DNA of 64,000 bases, from the NCBI GenBank assembly GCA_029880855.1, contig JAOUNS010000005.1, positions 62,001-126,000 on the forward strand, in the 5' to 3' direction. Positions 44,180 to 52,625 of the stretch are shown piece by piece. The translations under genes were made by a program, and so were the position numbers. Each line of letters starts with the position of its first letter. Within the stretch, counting starts at the first letter, position 1. Source of the DNA: Gammaproteobacteria bacterium (GTDB taxonomy: Bacteria; Pseudomonadota; Gammaproteobacteria; UBA6429; Thiohalophilaceae). The notes under the pieces were generated by a model. It did not search any database and was not told where the DNA came from. It worked only from the letters and a program-made list of their open reading frames with translations.

Positions 44180-44343
44180 TCAGCTCGATTATTATTCTTT
44201 TCACACCTGCCGGTTACCAACTGGAAACTAACCGGCCCACATTAGACACATTTTATATAAGGATTACAATCACTTAGCACTTTATCACCGTTTGCCCGCA
44301 CTAGTATAGACAATCTCCCCGGCTGACCCGGATTATCGGCTGC

Positions 44344-45126
44344 CTAGAACGCGTATTCAATTCCTGAGCGAACCCGATTGTCCGTCTCCTCCACCCCCGC
44401 CGGCGGCAGGTTGTCATGGGCGATTTCCAGACTGAGGCGCATGGAGAGGGAATCAGTCGCCTTCACCTTCAACATGGAAACAAACAGACCGCGCCAGTCA
44501 GCGGTCTCACCCATGGCAGGCTGCCAGTAAATCGTATTGGTAAAGCGGAGTCTGTCGGTCTTGACTCGGGACATCAAATAAATATTCCAGCGACCGGTTT
44601 TTTGCACCTCAACATCGGCATATCCGGTGCGTTGTTCAATGCGTTCAATCTCCCGAAACCCGCCCATTCCCAGGAAGGTGACATGCAGAGGTGTATCCCC
44701 CAGCGTCAAACGCACCCCGCCGCCATAGAGTCCCCGATAATTCAAACGGGTAAACTCGTTTTCCTCAGCTTGCATGTAAAACTCGCTGTCCAGAAAATCG
44801 GTATGGTGCCTGACGTGGCGCAAATGCATAAATGCATTATTGACATTTCGTTGCTGATTTATCTTGCCATAATCATAACCCAATACCAGCAGATTGATAT
44901 GTTCCGGCTGATTCCACTGCACTTGCGCATCCAGCGAAACATTGCTCTGTTCGGTATTACCGGAAATTGATGCACCGGACAAACTCACTGAACCGGTAAG
45001 CGGTTCCTTGGCATCCTGAAAATGGAGATTATCCACATTCACAATCGCAGTTGCGACCAGTGAATATCCCAACATGCCAATCCCGAACCACAGTTGATAT
45101 AATTTTGTTAAATCGCGCTTCACCAT
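44344..45126 (-). CDS. DUF481-like outer-membrane barrel protein
   Basis: From ATG 45126 (MVKRDLTKLYQLWFGIG) a protein of 260 residues with a hydrophobic N-terminus and strands of a DUF481-type barrel: SVSLSGASISGNTEQSNVSLDAQVQW, INLLVLGYDYGKINQQRNVNNAFMHLRHVRHHT, FYMQAEENEFTRLNYRGLYGGGVRLTL, and a C-terminus ending DNRVRSGIEYAF, the aromatic end of barrel proteins. It probably sits in the outer membrane; function unknown. Frame opens at 45183. Confidence 0.72.
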   Translation of the reverse strand: MVKRDLTKLYQLWFGIGMLGYSLVATAIVNVDNLHFQDAKEPLTGSVSLSGASISGNTEQSNVSLDAQVQWNQPEHINLLVLGYDYGKINQQRNVNNAFMHLRHVRHHTDFLDSEFYMQAEENEFTRLNYRGLYGGGVRLTLGDTPLHVTFLGMGGFREIERIEQRTGYADVEVQKTGRWNIYLMSRVKTDRLRFTNTIYWQPAMGETADWRGLFVSMLKVKATDSLSMRLSLEIAHDNLPPAGVEETDNRVRSGIEYAF

Positions 45127-45353
45127 CTGTAAATCACCTTCTCTCGTCAGTTTTACCGGTATTATTGCAGCATAATATAACAAATCACCTTTTAATATAC
45201 CTCGCTGTCCAGATTATTCCTGCACCACATTCAACGTGAAATACGTGCCTTGTTTTGCATAGCGTGAAATTAATACCGTACAAGGGAAAATATTTGCTCT
45301 AATATTAAAAACCACCCTTCGAAATGGCCCGGATTCTTTTTGTGAGATGTTAA

Positions 45354-45899
45354 ATGAATATTTTCAGTTTTAATGCAGGGAAATCCCGTCAACTAGGAGA
45401 ATTTGAATCCTTGATTGGTCCCCATTTATTGCATCTTTATCAACTGGCCTATCGCCTGACCGGCAGACAGACTGATGCCGAGGATCTGGTGCAGGACGTG
45501 GTTGTAAAATTATTACCTCGCGTAAAGGAAATGGTTGCGATTGAGCAACTGCGCCCCTGGCTGGCCAAAATTCTCTATCGGAAATTTGTCGACCATTATC
45601 GGCGCAATGAACGCTCACCGGTAACGCTTGTGCCGGAAATGGAAGAATTGCTGGAAAATCATATCGACGAAACGCAGTTCACTCCCGAAGCAGATACCGA
45701 GAACAGCCTGACCCAACAACATCTCAAACAGGCGCTGGAGACACTGAACCAGGACCAGCGCACAGTCGTTATGCTGCATGACGTGGAAGGCTACACCCTG
45801 GTGGAACTGGAGGTGATTTTGGATACCCCCATCGGGACCCTGAAATCCCGCCTGAACCGCGCCCGGGGCCAATTGCGGGAATATCTGGAAAAAAAATAG
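45354..45899 (+). CDS. ECF-type RNA polymerase sigma factor
   Basis: A 181-residue sigma-70 family protein with regions 2 and 4 only: region 2 includes LLHLYQLAYRLTGRQTDAEDLVQDVVVKL and LRPWLAKILYRKFVDHYRRNER, and region 4 includes LETLNQDQRTVVMLHDVEGYTLVELEVILDTPIGTLKSRLNRARGQL. Region 3 is absent, as in ECF factors. The anti-sigma gene follows 65 bases downstream, then a secreted Asp/Lys-rich protein gene, suggesting an envelope-responsive regulon that includes its own operon. Confidence 0.93.
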   Translation: MNIFSFNAGKSRQLGEFESLIGPHLLHLYQLAYRLTGRQTDAEDLVQDVVVKLLPRVKEMVAIEQLRPWLAKILYRKFVDHYRRNERSPVTLVPEMEELLENHIDETQFTPEADTENSLTQQHLKQALETLNQDQRTVVMLHDVEGYTLVELEVILDTPIGTLKSRLNRARGQLREYLEKK

Positions 45900-45964
45900 G
45901 CTGCCGAAGGAACCTTTCCGGTACCCAGGCCGTGTTGACATGTAAGCCAAGAGGTGAAAGATAG

Positions 45965-46624
45965 ATGGACTGCAAACAGATACAGCTATGCACAGACGAT
46001 TTCCTGGACGGCACCCTGCCGGTCGGCGAGCAACAATTGGTCAGAGAACATCTGGCAAATTGCGCGGCATGCCGCACCGAACTGGGCCGACTTCAGGAGC
46101 TAAGGCACGCGCTGCGCGCCTTGCCGGTCCCGCCTCCTTCGGCTGACTTTACCAGCAGGGTATTTGCCGATGTCCGCCGTCACCGCCAACTGCGTCAACG
46201 CACGATTGGCGGCCTCGGTGCCGCATTGGCCGCCTCGCTGGTTTTATGGTTCGGCGCCGCCCTTTTTCAACCCAATATGCCGTCATCCGGTCTTGACACT
46301 ATCGTCATGGGAGTCAGTGATGTCCGTGAGGTCAAACTGGTTTTCACCGCACCGGAAAACTTTCAGGACGTCACACTCCAACTGGAGTTTTCCGGCAACA
46401 TCGAGTTAACCGGCTACCGTGGTCGCCAGTCACTGGAGTGGCAAACCCGGCTGAAGAAGGGCAGTAACACATTGGTATTGCCTATCACAGCAACCGGACA
46501 CGGGCAGGCGGAAGTGGTCGCCAAAATCAAGCACGCGGGCAAAATCCGCACCTTCCGGGTACCCGTCCAGGTACAGAACGCCGGAGGCCGGGCCAACTTT
46601 TCGACAATACCCATGTCGGTGTAG
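45965..46624 (+). CDS. Anti-sigma factor with zinc-binding (ZAS) domain
   Basis: A 219-residue protein with the zf-HC2 anti-sigma motif in its first 40 residues (His29, Cys33, Cys36: REHLANCAACRTEL, with an earlier Cys near 3 and 9), a membrane helix (IGGLGAALAASLVLWFGAALF, about 79-100) and a periplasmic domain of about 110 residues with an Ig-like strand pattern (REVKLVFTAPENFQDVTLQLEFSGNIELTGY). It should hold the preceding sigma factor at the membrane and release it on an envelope signal. Spacing and order match classical sigma/anti-sigma pairs. Confidence 0.92.
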   Translation: MDCKQIQLCTDDFLDGTLPVGEQQLVREHLANCAACRTELGRLQELRHALRALPVPPPSADFTSRVFADVRRHRQLRQRTIGGLGAALAASLVLWFGAALFQPNMPSSGLDTIVMGVSDVREVKLVFTAPENFQDVTLQLEFSGNIELTGYRGRQSLEWQTRLKKGSNTLVLPITATGHGQAEVVAKIKHAGKIRTFRVPVQVQNAGGRANFSTIPMSV

Positions 46625-46658
46625 ATATTATTTAATTTTTTAGCAAGAGGACTATCTC

Positions 46659-47075
46659 ATGAATAACAAACTGAAAACCATAGCCATTGCGATTGCACTC
46701 GCCCTGCCATGCAGCGCCTTTGCCGCACCGGATATTGACGACGTCACCATGGAAGTCCGTGACGACAGCAACCATCGTTCGGATGACTCGCTGGATCGCA
46801 TCGAATTACCACATCATGATGATGGCCCTGACCACGAAAAAAATGAGCACGGCCCGGATCATGACAAGGATGATGACAAAGGTGGTGACAAGGACGATGA
46901 CAAGGACGATGACAAGAATGACGACAAGAGCGATGACAAGGATGATGATCGCAGCGACGACAAAGATGACAGCAAAGATGACAGCTCTGACGACAAAGAC
47001 GACAACAGCGGCAGCGGTAACAGCGACGACCGTACAGACGACAACAGCGGCAGTGGTTCCGGTGGTGGCGTATAA
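46659..47075 (+). CDS. Secreted Asp/Lys-rich low-complexity protein
   Basis: A 138-residue protein: a cleavable signal peptide (IAIAIALALPCSAFA-A), then a region of about 65 residues made almost entirely of short D-D-K and D-K-D-D units with some N, S and R, and a C-terminal Gly/Ser tail. It has no globular domain and is very acidic overall, which fits a calcium- or cation-binding extracellular polymer. ATG 46659 follows AGAGGA. It is the third gene of the sigma/anti-sigma operon and the likely output. Confidence 0.78.
   Translation: MNNKLKTIAIAIALALPCSAFAAPDIDDVTMEVRDDSNHRSDDSLDRIELPHHDDGPDHEKNEHGPDHDKDDDKGGDKDDDKDDDKNDDKSDDKDDDRSDDKDDSKDDSSDDKDDNSGSGNSDDRTDDNSGSGSGGGV
46855..47040 (+). repeat. 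Simple-sequence coding repeat (GAC/AAG/GAT codons)
   Basis: A stretch inside the Asp/Lys-rich gene made of imperfect GATGACAAG-like units, prone to slippage. Confidence 0.7.
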
Positions 47076-47137
47076 ATCACCGGTCTATCCAGCCCAATGA
47101 TCACTTGCCGTTTCCCTGAATCGGCAGGTATTATCCA

Positions 47138-47162
47138 GACTCCCCCTTTTGGGGGAGTTTTT
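47138..47162 (+). terminator. Terminator between the Asp/Lys-rich gene and the TPR-barrel gene
   Basis: ACTCCCCC at 47139-47146 pairs with GGGGGAGT at 47151-47158 around TTTT, with a T5 tail. It ends about 65 bases after the Asp/Lys-rich gene stop and lies 40 bases before the next start. Read-through would allow the TPR-barrel gene to be part of the same operon. Confidence 0.85.
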
Positions 47163-47202
47163 GGTTGAGCAAATCAATTTTCATTCTGATATGGAGCACC
47201 AT

Positions 47203-48471
47203 ATGCGGTTGACCGGCTATTTTCTTCTTGTACTGTCTCTCACATACCCTTTCAATACAGTATTTGCCTCCGCAGATGACGATTTCAAACAAGGTGTTGA
47301 GTACGTAAAAAAAGAACAGTATAAAAAAGCCATTCAGGCCTTTGGCAAAGCTCAACAGCAAGGCATGAAAACCGCCGCCCTGTACCACAATATGGGTGTC
47401 AGTTACTTTAAGTCCGGTGACTACACCAATGCCTATAAAACATTCCAGCTCTTGGCGCGTTTCCCCGGTGAAAAAATGCTGGCCGAGTACAATATGGGAC
47501 TCACCGCCAGGCAACAGGACAATACCGCCCTTGCCACACGCCATTTCCAGCTGGTGAAGAGCCAATCAAAAAACAAAAAACTGGTCACGCTGGCCCGCAT
47601 TCAATTGGGTGAGGTAAAGCTGACAGATCCCGCACCGGTCAACAAAGGAACGGCCTACGCGGAATTCTCTTATGGTCATGACAACAATATTGCCGCCGAT
47701 CCGGATACCGGCGCAGCAACCAAGCTCTCCAGCACTTATAAGGACATCTATGTTGATGGCCAATATATTGTATACGGCACGGAAAACAACGGCCTCAACG
47801 TCAATGCAGCATATTCCAGCTTTGATTACTCTGATTACAATATTTATGATTTTGACAGTCTGGCCTTTGGCGTGACCGGCAACTTCGAGCTGGGCGGCTG
47901 GCAAAACGCCCTGAAAGTGAAATCTGAAAAAACCGGATTTGGACTTCTTGATTATCAGCGTGTCAACCAGTTTGAGCTTGACACAAAAAAACAGTTTGCC
48001 AATAACAGCCGCCTGCGTTTGCGTTTGCGGTTTTACGATATCACCGCACTGAATACGACATATTCTTACCTGGAAGGCAGCAAAACCCGCCTGCGTCTTG
48101 AATACAAACACCCGGCCGGCGGCGGTTATCTGAAATACTATGTCGAACACGAGGCCAATGATCGTACCGACACACTGACTACCAGTTATTCACCCACACG
48201 TAACATGTTCAAGGTTTATTACAAACATGACTTCAGCAAGCAACTGGATTTGCGGGTGGATGCATCGTACCGTGTCAGTGACTATCCCACCAAGGTGAAT
48301 CCCGGCCGGGAAGACAAGCGTCAACGTTACGGCTTGACGCTCTCATACAATTTGAATGACACCTGGAAGCTTCGCGGTCGTCTGGAGCATACCGACAATG
48401 CCTCGACCGATGCCGCCCTTTACTCCTACCAGCGGGATCTGGTCGCTGTCTCGGTCAATGCCGGCTTTTAA
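47203..48471 (+). CDS. TPR-repeat and outer-membrane barrel protein
   Basis: A secreted protein of about 420 residues. After a signal peptide (TGYFLLVLSLTYPFNTVFA) come about three TPR-like repeats (DFKQGVEYVKKEQYKKAIQAFGKAQQQG; ALYHNMGVSYFKSGDYTNAYKTFQLLA; MLAEYNMGLTARQQDNTALATRHFQLV), then about 250 residues of amphipathic strands (YAEFSYGHDNNIAADP, NGLNVNAAYSSFDYSDYN, RLRLRLRFYDITALN) ending in YQRDLVAVSVNAGF, a barrel C-terminus. This pairing of TPR and barrel resembles outer-membrane secretion or polysaccharide-export partners, but I cannot assign a family. ATG 47203 is chosen because GGAG precedes it; ATG 47191 is also open. Confidence 0.7.
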   Translation: MRLTGYFLLVLSLTYPFNTVFASADDDFKQGVEYVKKEQYKKAIQAFGKAQQQGMKTAALYHNMGVSYFKSGDYTNAYKTFQLLARFPGEKMLAEYNMGLTARQQDNTALATRHFQLVKSQSKNKKLVTLARIQLGEVKLTDPAPVNKGTAYAEFSYGHDNNIAADPDTGAATKLSSTYKDIYVDGQYIVYGTENNGLNVNAAYSSFDYSDYNIYDFDSLAFGVTGNFELGGWQNALKVKSEKTGFGLLDYQRVNQFELDTKKQFANNSRLRLRLRFYDITALNTTYSYLEGSKTRLRLEYKHPAGGGYLKYYVEHEANDRTDTLTTSYSPTRNMFKVYYKHDFSKQLDLRVDASYRVSDYPTKVNPGREDKRQRYGLTLSYNLNDTWKLRGRLEHTDNASTDAALYSYQRDLVAVSVNAGF

Positions 48472-48567
48472 TTCCTGCCGAGCCTGACCGGCAGCGAGTC
48501 AATCCGGACTCGCTTCAGCGGCTCTCTCTCGTCTACAATAGAGCCTGTTTTGTCTTGAGGGTGTCAC

Positions 48568-49413
48568 GTGAAACTGTCGGTGGAAGAATTCAGGAATTGG
48601 GAACACAAGTCGATTACCCTGCTCGGCATGTCCGGTGTAGGCAAGACCAGACTGGCCAACTTGCTGCGCAAGCGCAACTGGTTTCACTATTCCGGCGATT
48701 ACCGCATAGGCACCCGGTATCTGGATGAGCCAATCCTGGACAATATCAAACAGCAGGCCATGCAGGTTCCCTTCCTGCGCGAGCTGTTACGCTCTGACTC
48801 TATCTACATCCACAACAATATCACTGTCGATAATCTGAAGCCGGTGGCCAGTTTTCTCGGTATGCTGGGGAATCCGGAACAGGGCGGACTGGAACTGGAA
48901 GAGTTTAAACGCCGTCAGGCCCTGCACCATCTGGCCGAGGTGGCAACCATGCGCGATGTGCCCGAGTTCATCAACAAGGCGCACCTGATCTACGGCTATA
49001 AACATTTCATCAATGATGCCGGCGGCAGTGTCTGTGAACTGGATGACCCGGACGTCATGAAGCTGCTCTTTCAGCATACCCTGATCCTTTATATCAAGGC
49101 TTCGGACAGTGATGAGCAGGCACTGATTCAGCGTGCCGAGCATGATCCCAAACCCCTTTATTATCGGGAAGAGTTCCTTACCGTGGAATTGGGTAATTAT
49201 ATGCAGGAGTTCAACCTGCCCTATGTGGCCATGATTGAACCCAGGGATTTTGTACGCTGGATTTTCCCGCGCTTGTTCCGGGCACGTATCCCGCGTTACG
49301 AAGCAATCGCGGAAAAATATGGCTACACTATCACCACTGCTGAATTGGCGGCGGTCAATTCCGAGCAGGACTTTGTCCGCTTGCTGGAAACCGCGATTCA
49401 GCGTCAAGCCTAA
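48568..49413 (+). CDS. P-loop ATPase of unknown function, paired with metA
   Basis: A 281-residue protein with a Walker A motif near the N-terminus (TLLGMSGVGKTRLANLLRKR, about residues 17-35), then YSGDYRIGTRYL, which suggests a shikimate-kinase-like small-molecule kinase fold, and an all-alpha C-terminal part with no further motif I know. Start is GTG 48568. It ends 24 bases before metA on the same strand, so the two are probably cotranscribed, and a role tied to homoserine or methionine metabolism is a guess from context only. Confidence 0.75.
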   Translation: MKLSVEEFRNWEHKSITLLGMSGVGKTRLANLLRKRNWFHYSGDYRIGTRYLDEPILDNIKQQAMQVPFLRELLRSDSIYIHNNITVDNLKPVASFLGMLGNPEQGGLELEEFKRRQALHHLAEVATMRDVPEFINKAHLIYGYKHFINDAGGSVCELDDPDVMKLLFQHTLILYIKASDSDEQALIQRAEHDPKPLYYREEFLTVELGNYMQEFNLPYVAMIEPRDFVRWIFPRLFRARIPRYEAIAEKYGYTITTAELAAVNSEQDFVRLLETAIQRQA

Positions 49414-49436
49414 TACCGGGAGAGTCTTGCAGAATT

Positions 49437-50501
49437 ATGCCGCTGGTCGCCAATACACCCTTGCCTGCCTTTGCCCGCCTTCGTCAGGAAGGCGGTACGG
49501 TCATCTCATCGGATGTCGCCATCCATCAGGATATCCGTGAGCTGCATATCGGCCTGTTGAACATGATGCCGGATGCGGCCCTCTCGGCGACAGAACGGCA
49601 GTTTTTCCGCCTCATCGGTGAAAGCAATCAGATCGCCCAGTTTTATGTTCATCCCTTTACCATCCGGGAACTGGAGCGCGGCCCCCAGGGCATGGCGCAT
49701 GTGGAGCAGTTCTACGAGAGCTTTGACGAAATCAAAAAGGCCGGCCTGGATGCCCTGATAATCACCGGCGCCAATGTCACCCAGCCGGACCTCGCGCTGG
49801 AGCCGTTTTGGCAACCGCTGAATGAGGTAATCGACTGGGCCTACGACAACGTCACTTCCACACTCTGCTCCTGTCTGGCCACTCACGCGGTCATGCAATT
49901 TCGGTATGGCCAAAAGCGGGCACGACTGCCGGGTAAACGCTGGGGGGTCTATTCTCACCGGGTGGTGGATCGCAAGCACCCCTTGATCAACGGTGTTAAT
50001 ACCCGTTTTGATGTACCCCATTCCCGGTTTAACGAAATCAGTCGTGAACAATTTGAGGCGGCAGGTTTGAAGGTGCTGGTGGAAAGCGAAGAGGCCAACG
50101 TCCATCTGGCGGTCAGTGAAGACGGCTTTCGGCTGGTCTTTTTTCAGGGCCACCCCGAATACGACACCATCAGTTTGCTGAAAGAGTACAAACGGGAAGT
50201 CATGCTGTTTGCCGGCGGTGCGCGGGATGATTATCCCCCGTTCCCGGAAAATTACTTCAGCCTGCTGACCAGGGCCGTTCTTGACGAACACAAGCTCAGG
50301 GTGATCGCGGCACGAGATGCCGGACAACCGGTGCCGGAGCTGCCGGAAGACTTGATCATTCCCCGTCTGGATAACACCTGGCACGATACCGCCGAGGCCG
50401 TGATCAATCACTGGGTGGGGCACGTCTACCAGATCACCGACATTGATCGAAAACGGCCGTTTAAACCGGAGATCGACCCGTCAAACCCGCTGGGTTTATA
50501 A
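49437..50501 (+). CDS. metA: Homoserine O-succinyltransferase family enzyme (MetA-type)
   Basis: A 354-residue enzyme of the MetA family (homoserine acylation, first step of methionine synthesis). Signatures: IRELHIGLLNMMPDAALSATERQF, GLDALIITGANVTQPDLALEPFW, the catalytic Cys146 in CSCLATHAV, and GHPEYD with the catalytic His and a conserved Glu. Whether the acyl donor is succinyl-CoA or acetyl-CoA is not resolved by eye. The ATPase gene precedes it; the cytochrome c gene converges with only 7 bases between. Confidence 0.93.
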   Translation: MPLVANTPLPAFARLRQEGGTVISSDVAIHQDIRELHIGLLNMMPDAALSATERQFFRLIGESNQIAQFYVHPFTIRELERGPQGMAHVEQFYESFDEIKKAGLDALIITGANVTQPDLALEPFWQPLNEVIDWAYDNVTSTLCSCLATHAVMQFRYGQKRARLPGKRWGVYSHRVVDRKHPLINGVNTRFDVPHSRFNEISREQFEAAGLKVLVESEEANVHLAVSEDGFRLVFFQGHPEYDTISLLKEYKREVMLFAGGARDDYPPFPENYFSLLTRAVLDEHKLRVIAARDAGQPVPELPEDLIIPRLDNTWHDTAEAVINHWVGHVYQITDIDRKRPFKPEIDPSNPLGL

Positions 50502-50508
50502 CGAGTAC

Positions 50509-51186
50509 TCAGTTGAGCTGGGCCAGGTAGGCCGCCAGACGCTCGATATCCTGATCACTCAGGCCTTTTGCCACCGACTCCATCTCCGGGCTGTGCCGTT
50601 TTGCGGCATTGATCTTGCCACGCATTGCGTTTCCATCACGAAAACGCCTCAACGTCATAGAGAGGTAACCCTCCTTTTGCCCGGCCAGACGGGCGAAACC
50701 GGCCATCCCATGGGCATTTTCACCATGGCAGGTCTGGCAACGTTCCATATAGAGTGCTTGCCCCTTGCCGGCCAGACGCTGATCCACTTTGACCGGTTTG
50801 ATTTGCTGAGTTGAATAAAAGATGGCCAGATTGATTTGTTCTTCCGCACTGAATTTGCCTGCCAAAGAGTTCATCACAAAGTCCTTGCGTTCACCGACAG
50901 CGAATTTATTGATCTGCTGTAACAGGTAAACAGGATTCTGGCCGGCCAGGTTAGGCACATCTGCCTTGACGCTGTTACCGTCTTCACCGTGGCAGTAGCC
51001 GCACAGCAAGGCCCGTTCCCGCCCGGCCTTGAGTGAGGCTTGCCGCTTTTCATCATCGGCAAGCCGCCCCTGCAAGTCACTCATCAATTGTGGCGAAAGC
51101 GCTTCCGCCCACACCGCTCCGGCCATCAGCAACCACAGCCCGGGCAAGCAGTAAACCAACAGATATTTGGGGATTGATCGGAACAT
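50509..51186 (-). CDS. Dihaem cytochrome c (c4-type)
   Basis: A 225-residue periplasmic protein with a signal peptide (YLLVYCLPGLWLLMAGAVWA) and two c-type haem sites: CGYCH at residues 62-66 and CQTCH at 150-154, about 88 residues apart. Each is followed by a Gly-rich stretch (GEDGNSVKADVPNLAGQ, GENAHGMAGFARLAGQ), the pattern of cytochrome c4, where each half has a Met axial ligand. It probably carries electrons to a terminal oxidase. Ends near the metA stop, on the opposite strand. Confidence 0.93.
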   Translation of the reverse strand: MFRSIPKYLLVYCLPGLWLLMAGAVWAEALSPQLMSDLQGRLADDEKRQASLKAGRERALLCGYCHGEDGNSVKADVPNLAGQNPVYLLQQINKFAVGERKDFVMNSLAGKFSAEEQINLAIFYSTQQIKPVKVDQRLAGKGQALYMERCQTCHGENAHGMAGFARLAGQKEGYLSMTLRRFRDGNAMRGKINAAKRHSPEMESVAKGLSDQDIERLAAYLAQLN

Positions 51187-51233
51187 GCCGCCATCATACC
51201 AAAGCGGGCCGGGTAAAACATGAGGAGGATCAG

Positions 51234-51872
51234 TTAATTGAGGCCGGCCGTCTGGCTGGTGCGGTAGGCCGGGTCATTCAATCTGAGCAAGTGTTCTTTG
51301 GCAGCGGGGTAATAACAGGCGTCCAGCACCCCTTCTTCGGTAAGGCGGCGAATCGTCCGCAACTCCCCGGCCAGCTGCTTTTCCAGCGACAGGGCGGCTT
51401 CCGCCTGTACGGCGCCTATCCGGGCCTCCAGCTCTCTGACAAATCGGCGACTTGTCGCCAGAGAGGGCCTGGTCACCATTAATGACACCAGGGGGACATC
51501 TGCATGCATGGAATAAAAGACATAATCGTAGGAAAACGACCGGACACACAACAACAGACAGACCAGCGCCAGCAGGCTGAACACCAAAACAACCGGCAGG
51601 GCATAATTCGCCAATCCGAGCAGCGGCAAGACCTGCTCGCGGGTCAACACCAGCATGGTCAACATGGCCGTCACGGCGATCAGTAACAATCGCCGGCTGA
51701 AGTTCAGTCTGCGCCGGGCGGAATCCGCCAGGGCCAACAGACTGATGCAGTACTCCTTTTCCTGGTGCGCGTCTTTGCAGGCCACCCGCAATTCACCATT
51801 TGGCTTGAGCAGGAAGTGGCGCTCCTCATGCAGGAGTCCATGCTGGGTCAGGCTTGTCAGTGCCTCACCCAT
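51234..51872 (-). CDS. Inner-membrane protein of unknown function
   Basis: A 212-residue protein: a short cytoplasmic N-terminus (MGEALTSLTQHGLLHEERHFLLKPNGELRVACKD), two membrane helices (about 61-77 and 86-109: LLLIAVTAMLTMLVL, LPVVLVFSLLALVCLLLC), then a helical cytoplasmic domain (TSRRFVRELEARIGAVQAEAALSLEKQLAGELRTIRRL). Function unknown. It lies upstream of the cytochrome gene on the same strand, with 47 bases between. Confidence 0.65.
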   Translation of the reverse strand: MGEALTSLTQHGLLHEERHFLLKPNGELRVACKDAHQEKEYCISLLALADSARRRLNFSRRLLLIAVTAMLTMLVLTREQVLPLLGLANYALPVVLVFSLLALVCLLLCVRSFSYDYVFYSMHADVPLVSLMVTRPSLATSRRFVRELEARIGAVQAEAALSLEKQLAGELRTIRRLTEEGVLDACYYPAAKEHLLRLNDPAYRTSQTAGLN

Positions 51873-51975
51873 GGTTACGGGTATTGAGTGCCGTTTATCA
51901 TCCTGTCAGTATAAAAATTTTTCAGGGGCGTAACGGCGCGGGTTCTGTGATCCCAAGCACAGTTCAGGCTGAATA

Positions 51976-52398
51976 TCACCCTGCCAGACGGGTTTCCAAT
52001 TGCCGGACAAACGTTTCGATCTCATCACGCACCCGGCGATAGTGCGCCAATTTCCCTTCCTCCGTGGTCTCCTGTTGCGCCAGCTTCGGTGGATCATCAA
52101 AGCCGACATGCACCACCCGCGTCTTGCCGGGAAAAACCGGGCACGTCTCATTGGCATGACCGCACACGGTCACCACCACATCAAAGGTCTGATCCGCCAG
52201 CTCATCCAGCGTTTTGGAGTAGTGCCCGCTGATATCCACGCCGGCCTCCCGCATCACCCGGATGGCGTTTTCATTCATGCCATGCTTTTCAATCCCGGCG
52301 GAGTAATAGTCATGCTCCTTCGGCCCGACGGCCCTGGCCCAGCCCTCTGCCATCTGGCTGCGACATGAATTCCCTGTACACAGAAACAACACCTTCAT
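51976..52398 (-). CDS. arsC: Arsenate reductase, thioredoxin-coupled type
   Basis: A 140-residue protein of the low-molecular-weight phosphotyrosine-phosphatase-like ArsC family: the phosphate loop C-T-G-N-S-C-R-S at residues 7-14 (CX5R), the two further cysteines of the redox relay at 79 and 86 (VCGHANETCP), and DDPPKLAQQE with the family Asp-Pro. It reduces arsenate to arsenite using thioredoxin. It stands alone: no arsR, arsB or acr3 is in the window. Confidence 0.92.
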   Translation of the reverse strand: MKVLFLCTGNSCRSQMAEGWARAVGPKEHDYYSAGIEKHGMNENAIRVMREAGVDISGHYSKTLDELADQTFDVVVTVCGHANETCPVFPGKTRVVHVGFDDPPKLAQQETTEEGKLAHYRRVRDEIETFVRQLETRLAG

Positions 52399-52625
52399 TC
52401 TTTCTCTCCACGAGCAGTTGTACCGGGGCGGAACTATACCGTGAACAGCGGTCAGCTGTCAGTCAACGCCCGGTGCGGCTGATAACAATAATATAATTAC
52501 GCGTTTCACTACCTGTTTCTCACAGGTTTCAAAGCGAGGAATTGCCACTAAACTGAAACTTTCGGCAAGGAGCGCAATGGTGGATTGCAAAATCTGCCGG
52601 TGGATTGAGCGCCATGGAGGGCTTT

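Noticed and set aside
49506-50423. 305-residue open frame on the minus strand
   Set aside because: Antisense to metA with no domain of its own.
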